Positions 12,901-27,900 of a DNA stretch of 64,000 nt are shown one piece after another. This stretch comes from Eumeta japonica. Its lineage: Eukaryota > Arthropoda > Insecta > Lepidoptera > Psychidae. Where the stretch lies: the NCBI GenBank assembly GCA_005406025.1, contig BGZK01000004.1:1643559-1707558 (forward strand), given 5' to 3'. Both the position numbers and the translations under genes were made by a program. Every line of letters starts with the position of its first letter. Within the stretch, counting starts at the first letter, position 1. The notes beneath the pieces are model-generated. The model made no database searches, was not told the origin of the DNA, and saw only the letters and a list, made by a program, of their open reading frames with translations.

Positions 12901-15900
12901 TCTGGCTTATGTTGTTAAAGTACCGCGCGACTCAATTTATGAAGACACCTAAAACTACATGTAAACACGACGAGTTCTTTCTAGACATCTTTACTAACTG
13001 GCTTGCGCGATGTTTCGTTTTCCAGCTGCATGTTAAAATTTATTCTTATTCAACAAATTAATCTCCCAATCTATGTTTAAAAGTGTCATTCAGAAAACTT
13101 TAGATAAAATAGGCAGTTGTATTTTGTCACAGTTAAAGTCTGTGTCTGTCTAGTCGTTAAGAAATGTGAAGTTCGCAGTTCATGAAACAATTTTAGTTTA
13201 TTAGAGGATGAAAACGCCTATACAGAAAATGCAAAAGGAATAATTGTATTAAATGGTAGTTTTGAATAAGAAAAAAATACTGCAATGCTGATTATAGGTA
13301 TTTCTAAATATTTAAAGAACCCTTGGAGTCTTGATAAATAACATAATTATTTATTTGTTCTTTGTTGAAGATAATAAATATTTAAAATATTATCTGTACT
13401 ATTAATCACAATGTATCATGTACAGGGGAATGTACACCTTTCGTGACGTAACATTGAAATATATAAGGGGGTAGTAGAAAATGTGACGCAACGTGGTGAA
13501 GAGGGACAAGGTCTAAAAAGACGTAATTTATAGTAGGGTATTTTATGATAAGATTTTTTGCTTGTAATTCAATTACGCATAGAACAAATGGCTAGACGCA
13601 CTTAGATGAAATTTGGCATGCAGTATAATTTCTGGATTATACACATGATACTTTACACTTCTCATTAATGCATTCGTCGGCAATAATTAACGAGGAACCG
13701 GAAACTGTATCTAAATCGAGAGCGATTGAAAACAACAGAGAAGTAAGAGAAGAAAAAGACCAAAATAGAATCATAACTAACAGTGAAATCGGAACTTAAA
13801 TCGAATACATATCGAAATTAGCATCAATGATAGCAAGATTGTTCGATACAAAAAATGAGAAATTAATTCTATGTCCACGAGGGTGGAGTTACAGGCAAAC
13901 GTTAGTGCCCTATAAATTATTAAAAGTTGTATAGATGTATGAAAAAAATGGCTGGTTGTTCCGATTATGTTATCAATATTTTATTTTGTAATTGAAGTGT
14001 GCTACTGATACTTACGAGAAAAAAATTAGTATAATTATGTATATGGGCAAATGCAAAGGATATAATTTATTGATCATCGTGTTTTTCAGGTATCGCTTTG
14101 CTGGAAGGCGGCAACCCTACAATACAACACAGTATCTTCACCAAACTTCAGACTGGAGACATATCGCAGGCATTCTTTAAGGTTATTTCAATTACAATCC
14201 TAATGGGTTTATTTTAACTTACGAATGTCAAATGTTTCAAAGGCTGTTCTATTTATAAATCTGGTTGCATCCAGTATATGATGGTCGGTCACAGCCATAA
14301 ACCAAATTTTCCTCTAAAATTGTCTCCTATAATCCATGTAATGTACTACCGAGGATGTGGGTGTTCTCCTACAAAAAGTATTAAGGAGAAGTACCCATGC
14401 TAGTCCAACGTGTTTTGTTCTACTCTTCTGTTGCATGTACTTACTGATAAGTGTGTACATCTGAAAGTATTGAAACTTCTGTGGATTAATGTGTTAAATG
14501 TCCTTATGCAGTTGCATATTAATATAGAAAAACAAAGATTTGTCCACAAATCATACTGGAAAGTTGATATGGATGGAACAATATTTTTTTAAATCATGGG
14601 CTCGGACACTGGTTGATTGAAAACATTGAACTCGACGTCCACATCTTATTGCACAGACAAATGTCTCATAGATAGTTTCTCGGGACATACATGTCCCGAG
14701 AACCCTGGTACGCCAGAGCAACTCAGAACACAAGAAATTGAACATTAAATATTTTGGATTGGCGTGCTTGAATCAGGCCAGGCTCGTTTCCATTACATTT
14801 ACTCGATGGTTTCTATTTTACTTTAAGTGGTAGATACGACGCCTTTTTATAAATTACTGAGCGACGTCAATTTTAATATGGAATTTTTCTCTGTAAATTT
14901 ATAAATTCACTCTTATAATAGCTGCTGTCACATAAATAGTTGTTATAATGCAAAGGTAAATTTTATTTCGAATAAAATTCAAATACATATGTTTTTTTTG
15001 TAGTTTTATAAATATTTTCACTTTCGACCGAATAAGTTGTGTCAAAAGTTGACAAAACATTGTCTAATTTTGATGATGCACTGTCTGAAAATAACAATGA
15101 TAATTTTATGAATATTTCGATATTTCGACCAGATTCCTTTTCAAGCTAATAGATGTGTTTTCCATAAAGGAACCTTAGTAATTCAGCAATATTAACTTTC
15201 ACGGAACATGTTTGATGTCCGTGACTGAAATATATCCACCTTGGACCACATGAGTAAGACGTGATTCTTAACTCAAAATTTAGGAGCTTTGTACTAATGA
15301 AATGAAATGGAAAATTTAATGAATTAAATATAGTAAATTTCATTTCATTAGCTCACATCGTAATTAGTCGAGTCCCCTTTTATGGCTTAATTGAGCAAGG
15401 AATGTACTTTAGGTCTTTACACTAAAGAAATTAATATCTTCAAAAATTTGTTATCCTAACATATTACTTATATCCAGAGGCGGCTCGTGACATATTTTTA
15501 TGGGTGTTCAATAAAAATAAAAACAAAAAACAAGAACTTACCATTTACTATATTTATATAAAAATCAATTCGCCGGTCTTTTTGGCGAGCGAAGACATCT
15601 ATCACTTTCTTGTGAAAATCTGATAATGAATTAATTAAGTGTTTTTCTATGCTTATCATACATAACGCATTAAGACGGTCTTGCGCCATAGTATTGCGCG
15701 TAAACGTTTTTACTTTATTTAACGTCGAAAAACAGCGTTCACTTTCTACTGAGGTCATAGGAATAGTGCATACAATATTTAAAAGTTTCATGCTTTCAGC
15801 AAATACAGATTCTAATTGAAATTCTATAAAATGTTGAAGTAAAGCAACGGCGCCGTCAGCATTGTGAAAATCTTCTCTGCTATAAATTACTAACAACTCA

Positions 15901-18900
15901 TTTTTTAGTTTGGTTTTTTCTAGGAAATTGTAAGTGTCTACCACTTTTTTAAAATCATCTTCAGGAAAACTCTTATTGTTGTCTGCAAATCTATCTGTGT
16001 AGAACAATTTAGAAGCCAATAAATGGTCCTTATGTATAAATCTGTCTTTAATCTGCATTCTTAATACGTCACATACTTCTTTTCTCATAACTGAATGATT
16101 TACGTTATCAGGACGACGTTTTTTCTTCGGCGAAGGTGGTGGAACAGCATCACGTAACTGGTTTACGACTCTTTCGAATTTACTGACTTCATTCATGATT
16201 TTAATTGAGTCAAGTGATCGAGACTGTAAAAATTTAAACAGTATTTCACAATGCGGCATAAGCGTCGCAAAAAAGTTCAGCCAATACAAAAAGTTTTCAT
16301 TATTTAAATATGAAAGGAGCGATTGAGCTTGATTGTAGCTATTGGGATCATTGTTATGACTGTCCATTATTGCTTGCATACACTCTTTCAGAGGTTCTAA
16401 ATTATCGTGTATAGCTTTCACTGTACGTGTATTATAATTCCATCTCGTCTGTGGAGCGGCAGGTATTCTTTTATGCACGATTTCTTTTAAAATTTCGGAT
16501 CGTTTCGGCGAACGCGTGAAAAACGATGGAAATGCATGCAAATTGCAAAAGAAGCTTCGTACTGTGTGATTAATCGATGCACATTTTTCTAAAATTAAAT
16601 TAAGTTGATGTGCGTAGCAATGTACATAATAAGCATATGGGTAGATATTTCTAATAATCTTTTGGACACCATCGGTACTTCCACTCATGACGGCAGCTCC
16701 GTCGTAGTCTGACCAATTAACTTATTTTTGTTAATATTTAAAGAATCAAGCTCTTTCATGATTTCAGCCGCTATTACTTCTGCTGTATAGTCTTTAGGTT
16801 GTATAAACTTCAAAAATCTTTCAAATATTTTACCATTATGTAAATACCTTATAATCAATACTAGCTGCTGAATAGTAGAACAATCAGTTGATTCGTCTGC
16901 CTGAATTGCAATAAACTCGGCATTTGTAATTTGTTTCTGTATTTCAGATCTGCAAACTTCATAAATAGCATCTAGAATGTCATTTTGAATTGTTTTAGAT
17001 GTACCTTTAAAAACCGTGCTGCTAGATAAATGTTGTTTCATAGCCAAATCGATCTCTGACACAAAATCAATTAAACCTCTGTAAATTCCAGGATTCCGAG
17101 ATTCCGTAGATTCATCATGCCCCCGTAAAGCAACTTGAAATGCACCACAAAATACTACGCAATCTATTAGACGCCGTAAAATATATCGATTTTCATCAAC
17201 GCGTTCATTGAACTCTCTAATAGATTTTCGATACGCAGTATCGAGCGCCTTGCGAATGTCGTGTCGTCCAATAGATGACAATTGCACTTCACATAACATA
17301 TGGGATCGAGATTGCGAATGTTTTTTCACTTTTATTGAAAGATGCGCTAAATCATCAACACCCGTGTCAGTCCATACAGATTCACCACCACCGCCGGCGC
17401 CGGCGCAAGCACCAAACACCAAACACGGGAAACAAAATAATTTATTACTGTCTTCACAACCACACAACCAAGGTGTTTTGATATATTGTTCAGATTTAAA
17501 AGCACGCGTAAAAGTTTTAGTTTTCGAACGACATTTTTGAGTAAGTGCAATTTCAGGCCGTGGTGGTCCCTTAGCTTTCAGTTCGAGACGCATTTCGAGA
17601 GTCTTTTCACAATGTTTAATAAAAGTCACATTGTATTGTTCCATTTTTAACACAAACGTCGCGCAAAAACTATTTTTTAATACGTAAATTACAAGAAACT
17701 ACCGTAAAATAACCAACAAACCGACACACGACACGACACTAATGGCCGGTTTAAAATACACGTTTGTTTGTTTACATGATGGACGGCAACAACACATTTC
17801 TCCGCGTGCTATTCGCCATGGCCACATGTGTCAATTTGTCACTCGCCAATGGCGTGTCACCATCACACCGCGATCTGGCAACGTAGCGCAAGAGCGGCGC
17901 TCCAGATGAAGCTCATTTCTCATACAAAATCTTTTGTTTCACGCGTCGAACCGTGTCGATGTTTCTCTTTCGCACTCCTTGAATACAGTGCAGAGATTGT
18001 ACTAAAATTTGCTTCATAGGAGCGCAATCGCTGGCGCTCCACTCGTTGCAACTTAACACCAAATATGTAAGAGAACTTTCAACTTTTTACGCGTAGGTAG
18101 TTTCTAATAATCTGTTATTATGAGTGCATAGGCAGGTATAGTAGAATGTATATAAGTTTTATAGGTTACATAAAGAAATATATTTATTAATTAATTTTTG
18201 TTGGAGTGCACTGCACCAGCACTCTTTAAGACGAGCCGCCTTTGCTTATATCTATATGTTTGAATTGCAGTAACGTTTTATAAATGATTTTACATTAAGA
18301 TAAATTCAGTATTAAGTGGAGAAATAAAATTATTTGAATAGCAAATAGTGTCTTGTCTTTAAAATAAATATGAATCGGCTACATCTTACTAACTTTTTTA
18401 GCTTTTTTTAGGTATTCCACGAAAAAATGCAAGAAGCGCAGCAGGAGATCAGATCAATGGCGACCAGCAGCACGGCAGCTAGCGGCGGCGACAAACAGCG
18501 GTCAAATCTAGCCGAAAAACACAAAACATCTATATCTGATGGTATTTCGTAATGAATGCTATTTTAAAACGAAACTTCTACATTTAACTTTCATCATGAA
18601 AGACACCAAATCAGCTATAGATTTTCATGAGCATATTATTTGTGGAGCGCCTAGAGTTTCTCTTCTCCTTGTGTTATTTCATGCTGTTGAAACTGATGCT
18701 TCTGAACAGTTTATCGATTGTCGGTATATGGATTTACAAATGACATTTTTTTAATAGCATTTTCGAGTTGCACATGAACTTGACAGCCACCAGAGAGCAG
18801 GTCGTCATCGGCGCCCATAGAAACTCGCAACCTCAGAGTAGTCACCACTGCGTGGTCCGTCTTTTGGATAGACGTAGGGTATCTGATGGAGGAGGTGTGG

Positions 18901-21900
18901 GCCATTTGAACTTTCATTCATTAAACAAAACGCGACAGCGGAAGCTCTAACTCCACGTCGGTATTCTTCGAGAGTGTGGTATCTTACTAGTCAAGTAAAA
19001 ATAGGCCCATTTTCGTACTTCAGACACATTGACCAAAGCATGGGTCTACCACTCTATTTTTTTTTGTTTACTTTTATTTTTCTTTTTGTTATGTTTCATT
19101 TTATGTATCAAATTTGTTTAATCTTAATTTACTGTATTATTTGCATGTATTTGTATAATAATTGTATGCTTTAGGTAAATCAGCAGCCGGTCCTATAGTA
19201 GTTGGCGAAGAAATGGACGAAGAAGTAACCAACGCTTGTGGATCTGCGATACACGCGTATTCTGACATACACACCATGTCGCATGGTTAGTTGTTAAAAT
19301 TTTTTAATGTGTTACATCAGGTATGGGCAACCTATGACATGTTGTGGGCCACATTTTAGTGTGCAAATACATTTCCGGATCGCGTTCAAAAAGTAATACA
19401 TTTTAAAGTAGTGTTCATAATTTTTAGCGATAGATATCAGGCATGAAATTTTTCAAAATGTCTCGCAGGCCGGATCAAATCTTGGCCGGTGGTTACCCAC
19501 ATATGTGTTACATAATCTCAGTATATGATGTTCAATGTACTGATTTTGTAAAAGCAATAGAAATATATAATGGGTAAGGAGAAATGCACGCTATTTCTCT
19601 TTGTGGTCTATAGAATTAGCATTTGTTCTGCATCTTGTTGGTAAGCACCAACAAATTTTGTTATGTTTGTAAAAATTAATAATAAATGTTATGTAAAATC
19701 AATCCAATCAATTCCTGATATTTTAACGACTTTGCTCGTCACTGGGGTAAGATGTACATGATTGGTAACCATTTTAAGACTCGTATATTTTTAATAATAT
19801 TTACCATCAATTCTTTTTTTACAGTACTGAAGACTAGATAGAATATTTATTATAGTATAAAATATGTCCATTTTTCCAAACATATACAAATTCTTGTACA
19901 AGTGCTGGAACTAGCAAGCGACAACATAAAATTTAAAATGTTTTATATATTAGGGCATTATTCCTTTTCGCTTTTAATGGTGAATTTAGAGATGTTATTT
20001 GAATTCTTTGATGTCATAGAAGTAAGAGAGTCCGCCAACACTGCACCGGGATGTCACCGAAGTTTGTTAGAACTATTGTGATGCAATATTTGTATAGGAA
20101 CCAAGCATGTCTTTTAGGCTAGTGCTCTTAGCTAGAGGTAAGAGAGATGTACTACCGCCGCCTTTGTCTATGCAACAAAAAAAAAAAACGCATTATTATA
20201 CATCATAATTTTCCCTATAAATGGTTATTAGAGTCCGTTATGACAGTACTAGTAAACTACGCTACGCCGGCGGCGACGGCGTTTCATACTTCTGCGTCTA
20301 ATACCAATGCGGAAATTTTCAATTTGCTAAATATATTTTTATAAATAATAACTTTTCAAAATAGTACATCTCACTGTGCAAGACTAATGACAATTTCAGG
20401 CACAACCGTATTAGAAGAAATAATGGCCGAGAAAAAACGGGAAGCGGGCAACACGGACATCCTGCCCGCTAAGGTGGCCGTCATGAAACCTATTTTGCGT
20501 TTTTTGCAGTTACTCTGCGAAAATCACAATCCGGATTTGCAGGTATATCTTAATGTCAAAAAAAATGGCGTACATATTTTTTTAGTGTAGTGTGAATGGG
20601 TATAGTTTATATTGATCTATTAGTTGACACTTTCAATTTTAAGATCATTTCAAGGCATTCCTTTACAACAAGTAGCCACTCCAATTTATAGGTTTGTATC
20701 TAAACTTTTTTTAACATTTACGTGTAATTCACGCACACCTGTGTCAACTAGAGATTTTCTAAACGCGTCCAGTTTGCATGCTAGTAACGTACAATTTACT
20801 TTATTGTCAAATAAAAACTTTGTTCTTATTTCATGTCAAGTATTGAATCACAGATAAGAGAACCACTCAAACAACCTTTATTTTTTTTCATATACCAGAT
20901 GTTGACGCATTTGATCTTTTTATTGTGTATGATTTTTTTCTGGTGCTTCTCTATTATGTTATAAGTTTATTCATTTACTAATGAAAATCTGCTGTAACCA
21001 ATTTTCATGCTTAGAAATAGTGGTTACTCTACACTATTTTATATTTGCTCATTACGACTTGTATACTGTTTGTCCATGTACTTTATACAATGAAACGTTG
21101 AATGATGTGGCATATATTTATAATTTATGTAATAGCTTCTTTCAAATATTACAACACACAGAACCTCCTGAGAAACCAAAATAAGAAGGCAAACTTCAAT
21201 CTGGTTTCCGAGACGCTCATGTTTTTGGACTGTATCTGCGGATCAACCACTGGAGGACTAGGTCTGCTCGGACTCTACATCAATGAAGGGAATGTGACTT
21301 TGATTAACCAAACATTGGAGACGCTCACTGAGTATTGCCAAGGTATATATATACAAAATATCTTTTCTAGATTATTCTATAAGTAATAGTTACTTAAAGT
21401 TTTTGTAGTTTTTCCCTTAAGAATCGATTTTCATCTATAACCCGCGGTACACAGATGGAACGCAAAATCCAATGTTAACAGAAAGTGAAAGCCTTCTGTT
21501 ATATTGTGCCTTCACGCAATATATTCACTCATCTTATTCTGGATGCGAGTATTTTCTTCCATTGGTGATTTATGGGTGTTTTATTTTTTAATTCAGATTA
21601 TTCAAGCTTATACGGTTTTAATTGAAAATGAAACTTATTTTGTGCAAACAAATGATGCAAAATAACGACTATATCCATGACAGTTCTCCTGCACTTAAAT
21701 GAGCCTAAATAAAAAGTACAATTTGTATAATGTTATCAAATCAATGTAAATAAAAGAGTGAATATGTATCTATGCTTACACTATTATAAGAGATGTTTCT
21801 TTACCCGCTTTGCTTATTATGTATATTTCAAAATAATCGTTCTGACCCCATCGTTATTTTTTTATTTTGATGATATTGATGTTATGTTGTTTAATTTCAT

Positions 21901-24900
21901 AGTAAGAATATAACAGAGTATGCATTAGTCAATTTTCATTCAAAACAGCTATTACAGAAGTCTTATTTTAAATATTGTTTAAATAAGGATCCAAAATCTG
22001 TTCTCAAAATTTTCTGTTATCAGATTGATTCTATTGTATTATGTTGATGTTATATTCATGATCTTTTTTTATTACAATTTCTAATTTTTCATATCAAAAT
22101 TAGGACCATGTCACGAAAATCAGAACTGCATCGCCACACACGAAAGCAACGGGTTAGATATTATCACAGCTCTCATATTGAACGATATAAATCCATTGGG
22201 GAAGACGCGTATGGATCTAGTTCTGGAACTGAAGAACAATGCCTCAAAATTGCTTTTGGCCATCATGGAATCGAGGAACGATTCTGAAAACAACGCCGAG
22301 AGAATATTATACAATATGAACCCTAAGCAGTTGGTGAGTATTTTGAATGAAAATATGTGAGTTATAACAATGGCGATAACATAATTTCATTGTCTTGTAC
22401 ATTGTATTTTTTTCTTTCTCCTCATGTATTGTATATTGTTACCTCATTTTATTAAGGAATTCTTTTATACAAAATAATGTATTTCGATTTTAATAGAATT
22501 ATAAAATGTTGCATTCATTTATAATTTTTACAATTATAAGCCCTACTTAATAGTAGTAATGTAATTTTTATACTTAACTCATACTAATGGATGAAAAATC
22601 CATGTTCGACATCAACATGGCAGTATTTCTATAGCGCTATTCAAGATAAAATCACTTGATTGTCAGGTCGACGTGGCGTGTTCTGCCTTCCATCAGGAAA
22701 ACTCCGTGGACGCTGATTCTGATTCAGAAGACGACTCACCCGTACAAGGCGTCTCTCCTAAAGAAGTTCGTAGAAATTACCTTTGTTCTTTTAAATATTT
22801 GAATTGCATTACTATTTGTGTAGTGATTAAAAAAATCAAAGAAGCAGTTTATTTTAGTCATATTTTTTTTTTTATTTTATTATACATTTTTTTTTAATTC
22901 TACATGTTTTAAATATAAAAATGTGTAATGTTAATTTATTTTTACACTATTATTTTTATTTTCAGCATTAGCTTTGTTATGCTTATGTTTTTTATTGCAT
23001 TTTATGTATATTTTTGTTCTTATTGTGTCTAGCTTTGATTTTCCCACTGTTGAGACAAAGCTTTCATGTTGACTTAGCACGAGTTGGGGGTGGCTAACCG
23101 ACTCAATGGGTCAATGGTACTCTCTTAACTTAAGACAAATCAAACCACTTTCTCTATGCCTCAAACACTCATTGTTTGATTCGCCCGTGTTCAAGATCGA
23201 ACGGGTACTTTCTAATTCTAATGTAATGTCCTTAACTTTTTACCACAACCTCTCTTTGTTCACTTCAAAAAACATTCTTTTTATTGCCATTTTTCAATTG
23301 CAACCGTTCTACAACTTGAATAATAAAACGAGCTAATGCTTTATTTTGGCTCACCGTATGAACTGTTATTTATTAAAATGTTATTTTTGAATATTTTTTG
23401 TATGCATCAAATTTTTCTCTAGGTCGGACACAATATCTACATCCTTTGCCATCAACTCGCTGGCCATAATAAGGAGTTGGCATCTTTGGTCAGATCTACA
23501 CCGACCGGCGCGCATGCAGACGCGCTGCAGTACTATAGAACGCATACTGCTCAAATTGAGGTAAATCATGAATCACTTTAAAGGATAACTTCCCATATTG
23601 TCAGTTAGTAAACTTTGAACTGATTCAAAAATTTCATTTTTGTAAGTATTGCCATTGTTATCATTCTAATTAATATGCAGTACAAACACCCTATTTTTTT
23701 ATTTTAACATTACATTTGACATGAGGGAATAGCCTCACTTTGCATAATTGTGAATATTTGTATATGTGTTTCTGTAAATAAAGGATTTATCTTTTGATTT
23801 TACCATAAAAATGTTCTTTAACTTTTTACCATTGGAAGAAAGTCTAGACATATATTGAAAGGAACAGAAGAAATATGTACACTAGAAGATATGAATACTG
23901 CAAACCTTCGAACAGAGTCGCATTGATGCAAGCCCTCTGAGTCATATAAAGCCTGGAAGATGAGCCACGTACAGGTAGTGCAATCTGTCGTGGATGAAGA
24001 AGATGTAGGACTTTTACTCACGACAGATGATCGTGCTGTGCTGTAAAACGGACAACTGATGATGTATCATTCAGCGTTTGAAACCTTCAATAGGATTATC
24101 GATTGCATTTATCCCGCTCCATCGATCCTGGTTTGTACAATAAACGCATTCGAACTGTTGCACGGTGTAGCAATGCATTGATGCACGTCAGGTGTTTTCT
24201 TGAAATGTCGTGATTGTATATAACTGTAAAATCTAGAAGGTTGTAGATTTTATGAAGTTAATAATTTATGAAGTGAAAACTTCTTTAGCACCGCTGTGAT
24301 TTAAAAATGAAACAAAAAAGCGACGCTTAAAACAAGCAAACATATACATCTATAGGATTTAGCCTGTGAGAGAATGAGATGGAATGTGTGCAGGAGAATG
24401 AGATAGAATGTTACAAGAAATAAAATGCGGGAGAAAGAGATATGTAGTTTAATGCCTCTGAATAATGTCATTTGTTTAAATTGAAAACATGGAGTCTGCG
24501 CAATAAAATGTAAAATAACTTTTAAATATACTTACTAATATTAATAAACTCTATAATTATCCCATTTATACTGCATTTGTCTCATTATCTCGCAGTTTAG
24601 CTTTCTGAAAATTTCAAATCTATCATGTTGTGTAACCTGCACACATCCTAATACTTTTAAATTTCTTTGTGATTTAGTGGATCCCATAAAAATATAAGAT
24701 TTATTGTTTTAAAATAGATAATTAATTCAGAATTTTAACACAATACGAGGTCAGCTCTTTTTAGGTACTAAATTTAGTATCATCACTGTAAATGTAGACC
24801 GATTCCTCTTCTATTTCATCTTGCAACTAAAATTGTTGATGACACCTATCTCATCTATGATATTTGACAAAATATATGGACATGTTTGGTTGTGTGTCAA

Positions 24901-27900
24901 ATTTTATCATGCAACTCTCAAGTTAATCATTTAAATATATTGAAATCAAATGTTAGTTAAATAATTACATATTCTTAATGTAATATAACCATTAGAAATA
25001 TTTTATATTATTTTATTAGCATTGGCTTTACCAAATAGTAAAAGCTAATTTTAATTTAGTAATAGACTGAACTAAAGATGCGCAATTGGCTTTTTTATAA
25101 ATTTGTATATAAATGTTTAGATCTCGATATAACTATATGTCCAACACTGACTTGAATTTATTACATTTAGATAGTTCGAACGGACAGAAGTATGGAGCAA
25201 ATAGTATTCCCCATACCAGAGATATGCGAATACCTCCCGGCTGACAGCAAGCATCGAGTTCTGCAGACGGCCGAGAGGGACGAGCAAGGCAGCAAGGTGG
25301 CTGATTTCTTCTCCAGGGTCGATAATCTTTTCCATGAGATGAAGTGGCAAAAGAAACTTAGAGGTTTGCATGAGTTCCAAATATGCTTGCACACTGCTCC
25401 TGCAGAAAGTAATAAGATATTTCATGCATGTCTATAGAGATGATGTTTTTGATGTATGTCCAAGCCGATAGCTACTATTTATAAGTAATGTTATTAACAA
25501 ACACATATCACTTTGATCACATGGTGTGTAATCAGTTGAAGAATATAATTGTATCAATGGCATTTTCAAGAATTCTCGTCTTTTATGAATTTATCGCATG
25601 TGCATTGACTCTTGCAGGTCAGCCGCTGCTGTTCTGGGTATCTCAATATATGTCATTATGGAGCAACATTCTCTTCAATTTTGCTGTTCTTATCAACGTG
25701 ATCGTCGCATTTTTCTACCCGTTCCAGGATACGACACCCAGTTAGTATTATTTCATATCATATAACGTGACTAGCTGCAGTTTATGAGCAATTTTAAGGC
25801 ATTTCCCAATTCCAGTAACGAGTAAGTAGTTAAAAAAATCCTCCATGATTAATGGGATTCATAATGTGTCAAAATCTGTTATAACGACGTCAAAGGGACT
25901 ACTCATAGTTAGTCGTAAAAACCGACAGTTGTAACAATCGGTGATGTTTTCGCCACTCATTTTCCCGCCGGCAATGGCGTGCTGAGACCGGAAACGTTGA
26001 CTCCAATTAGACGAGTAAACGAAATCTTTATCGAAACGTTGAGCAAAATCGTTTACTTTTCGTTAAAAGAATTGGTCTATTTATTGGCACATTATTTGCT
26101 AATTGATATTTAAACCACTTCAACAAAGCTTCCTCTGTCTTTATATGCTTCAATGTTCTGGCTCATTTCATTTAAAAAAAAAAAAAATGTCATAAAGGGT
26201 TTGAATTTTTTCCCTCTCTTTCCAAATGGTTGAAATTGTTGAGTGATACACCATATTCTTTTGCCAAGTCAATTTTTGGAATCCCGCTCTCCAGCTTTGA
26301 AATAATACGCGATTTTTCTTCGATATCATTTGTTTTCTTTTTGTTTGCGATATGTTAAAAGTTACACAATTAACTCAACAATGTGTGTTTTGGTGCCTTT
26401 TATCTACAGGTAAGTAACAAACCGACTGAAGAGATATGAAGAAGCGGGCCTTAATTCTACGGCATGCACGTGTTTTGTTCCTAAGAATTACAAAAGACCC
26501 TAAAGTCGACACTACGTTTTCTTTTAGGATAATAGCCATTGTTTATTATACTGTGCCAATTCAAATTGTTTACAATGGAGCTGAACTAGTTGTTCTGTAG
26601 ACATAATTCTTCGAAAACATTAGTCAAATATGGTCGCTTAATGCACTATGTCGTAGTAAGCAATGTCATAAAAAGCACTGTTTTTGATAAAGCGGTAAAA
26701 GCGGCTTTGATTTTGGTCAATGTAACCGGTATGTTATTCTAAACGATTTCGCTATAAACGGTTTTAACTGTATTTTAAGATGTGAATTAATTATTTGATA
26801 CGTTATTGCTGATACCTAATCAATCATATGTATCTGGAGGCATTGAATGTGTTCCAGCATGCTCTGCTGTGAAATTATCGGCCGTAGTTTTATATGCACA
26901 GCACGAATATGGCGGATATTAGATTTATGTTTTTATATAAATTAATTCAAATAGGGTTTTCATTTTCAAATACGAAGTAACGAGGAAAAAGTAAATATTA
27001 CTGTGATCTTATCAATGGAACAAAGTCACAAGTTTCATTTTGTTTAGGAGAATTAAATACTTATCTTATTTCTTGAATTTTTTTTTAGTATGATTTTAGA
27101 TAAAGATCTGTTGAATCTCCGAGTATCAAAACTTATGTTATGTCCATGAGCATATCAATAATGGCTATGAAATATTTATTGAATCAAAACCAATTCTCGC
27201 ATGTTCCAAAGTTTTTGAAGTTTTATCTAGCTTATTTGAGCTAGATGTTTTTTATGTAAGCTATAATGTTATAGTAATGTTTCTGATATAATACTTCTTA
27301 TGATGTGCATTTTTCTCTTATATTGTTATTTAATAATAAATATTGTAAGATATATTAACATTGTATAACAAATTAAATACAATTTGTCAGAAAAAATATT
27401 GCCGATCGGTTATCTCTTGCCTGCAACATGGGTTACCATACAACATGCAACCTACTGCTAACCCTCAAATCTGTTTTTTTCACTACAAATCCCTATCCAA
27501 CAAATTGAGTATTGATTGGGAAGGATTAACAGATATCTATCACCTAAGCAAGTGTTAATAGGTTATTTATCTTAGTCCGCTAAATAATGATATTATTACT
27601 TCTACATATGTTTCATACCAAATCAGGCACATCTGCAGAAAAATGCAGACTTATGTTCGGTCGTTTATGTTAGGCGGCAGAACATAAGCGACCATACTAA
27701 ATATTTTAAAAAAGTACATAAGAATTAAAGGCAACACTGTAAAATCAACCCTACAGCTAGTGTATAGCATCTGGTATTAGTATGGTATAATATGACAGAA
27801 TTCCTTTTAAGCCTTTCATACCAAATCAGGCACATCTGCAGAAAATGCTGCAGATCTTGTCTGTCGTTTGGGCGGCAGAACATAAGCGACCATGTACTAA

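Noticed and set aside
17208..17550. Open frames opposite or shifted relative to the hAT transposase
   Set aside because: They overlap the well supported transposase frame and show no family resemblance.
23840..24190. Possible gene or transposon fragment in an ITPR intron
   Set aside because: Somewhat higher G/C content and broken frames, but no motif that I can tie to a family.
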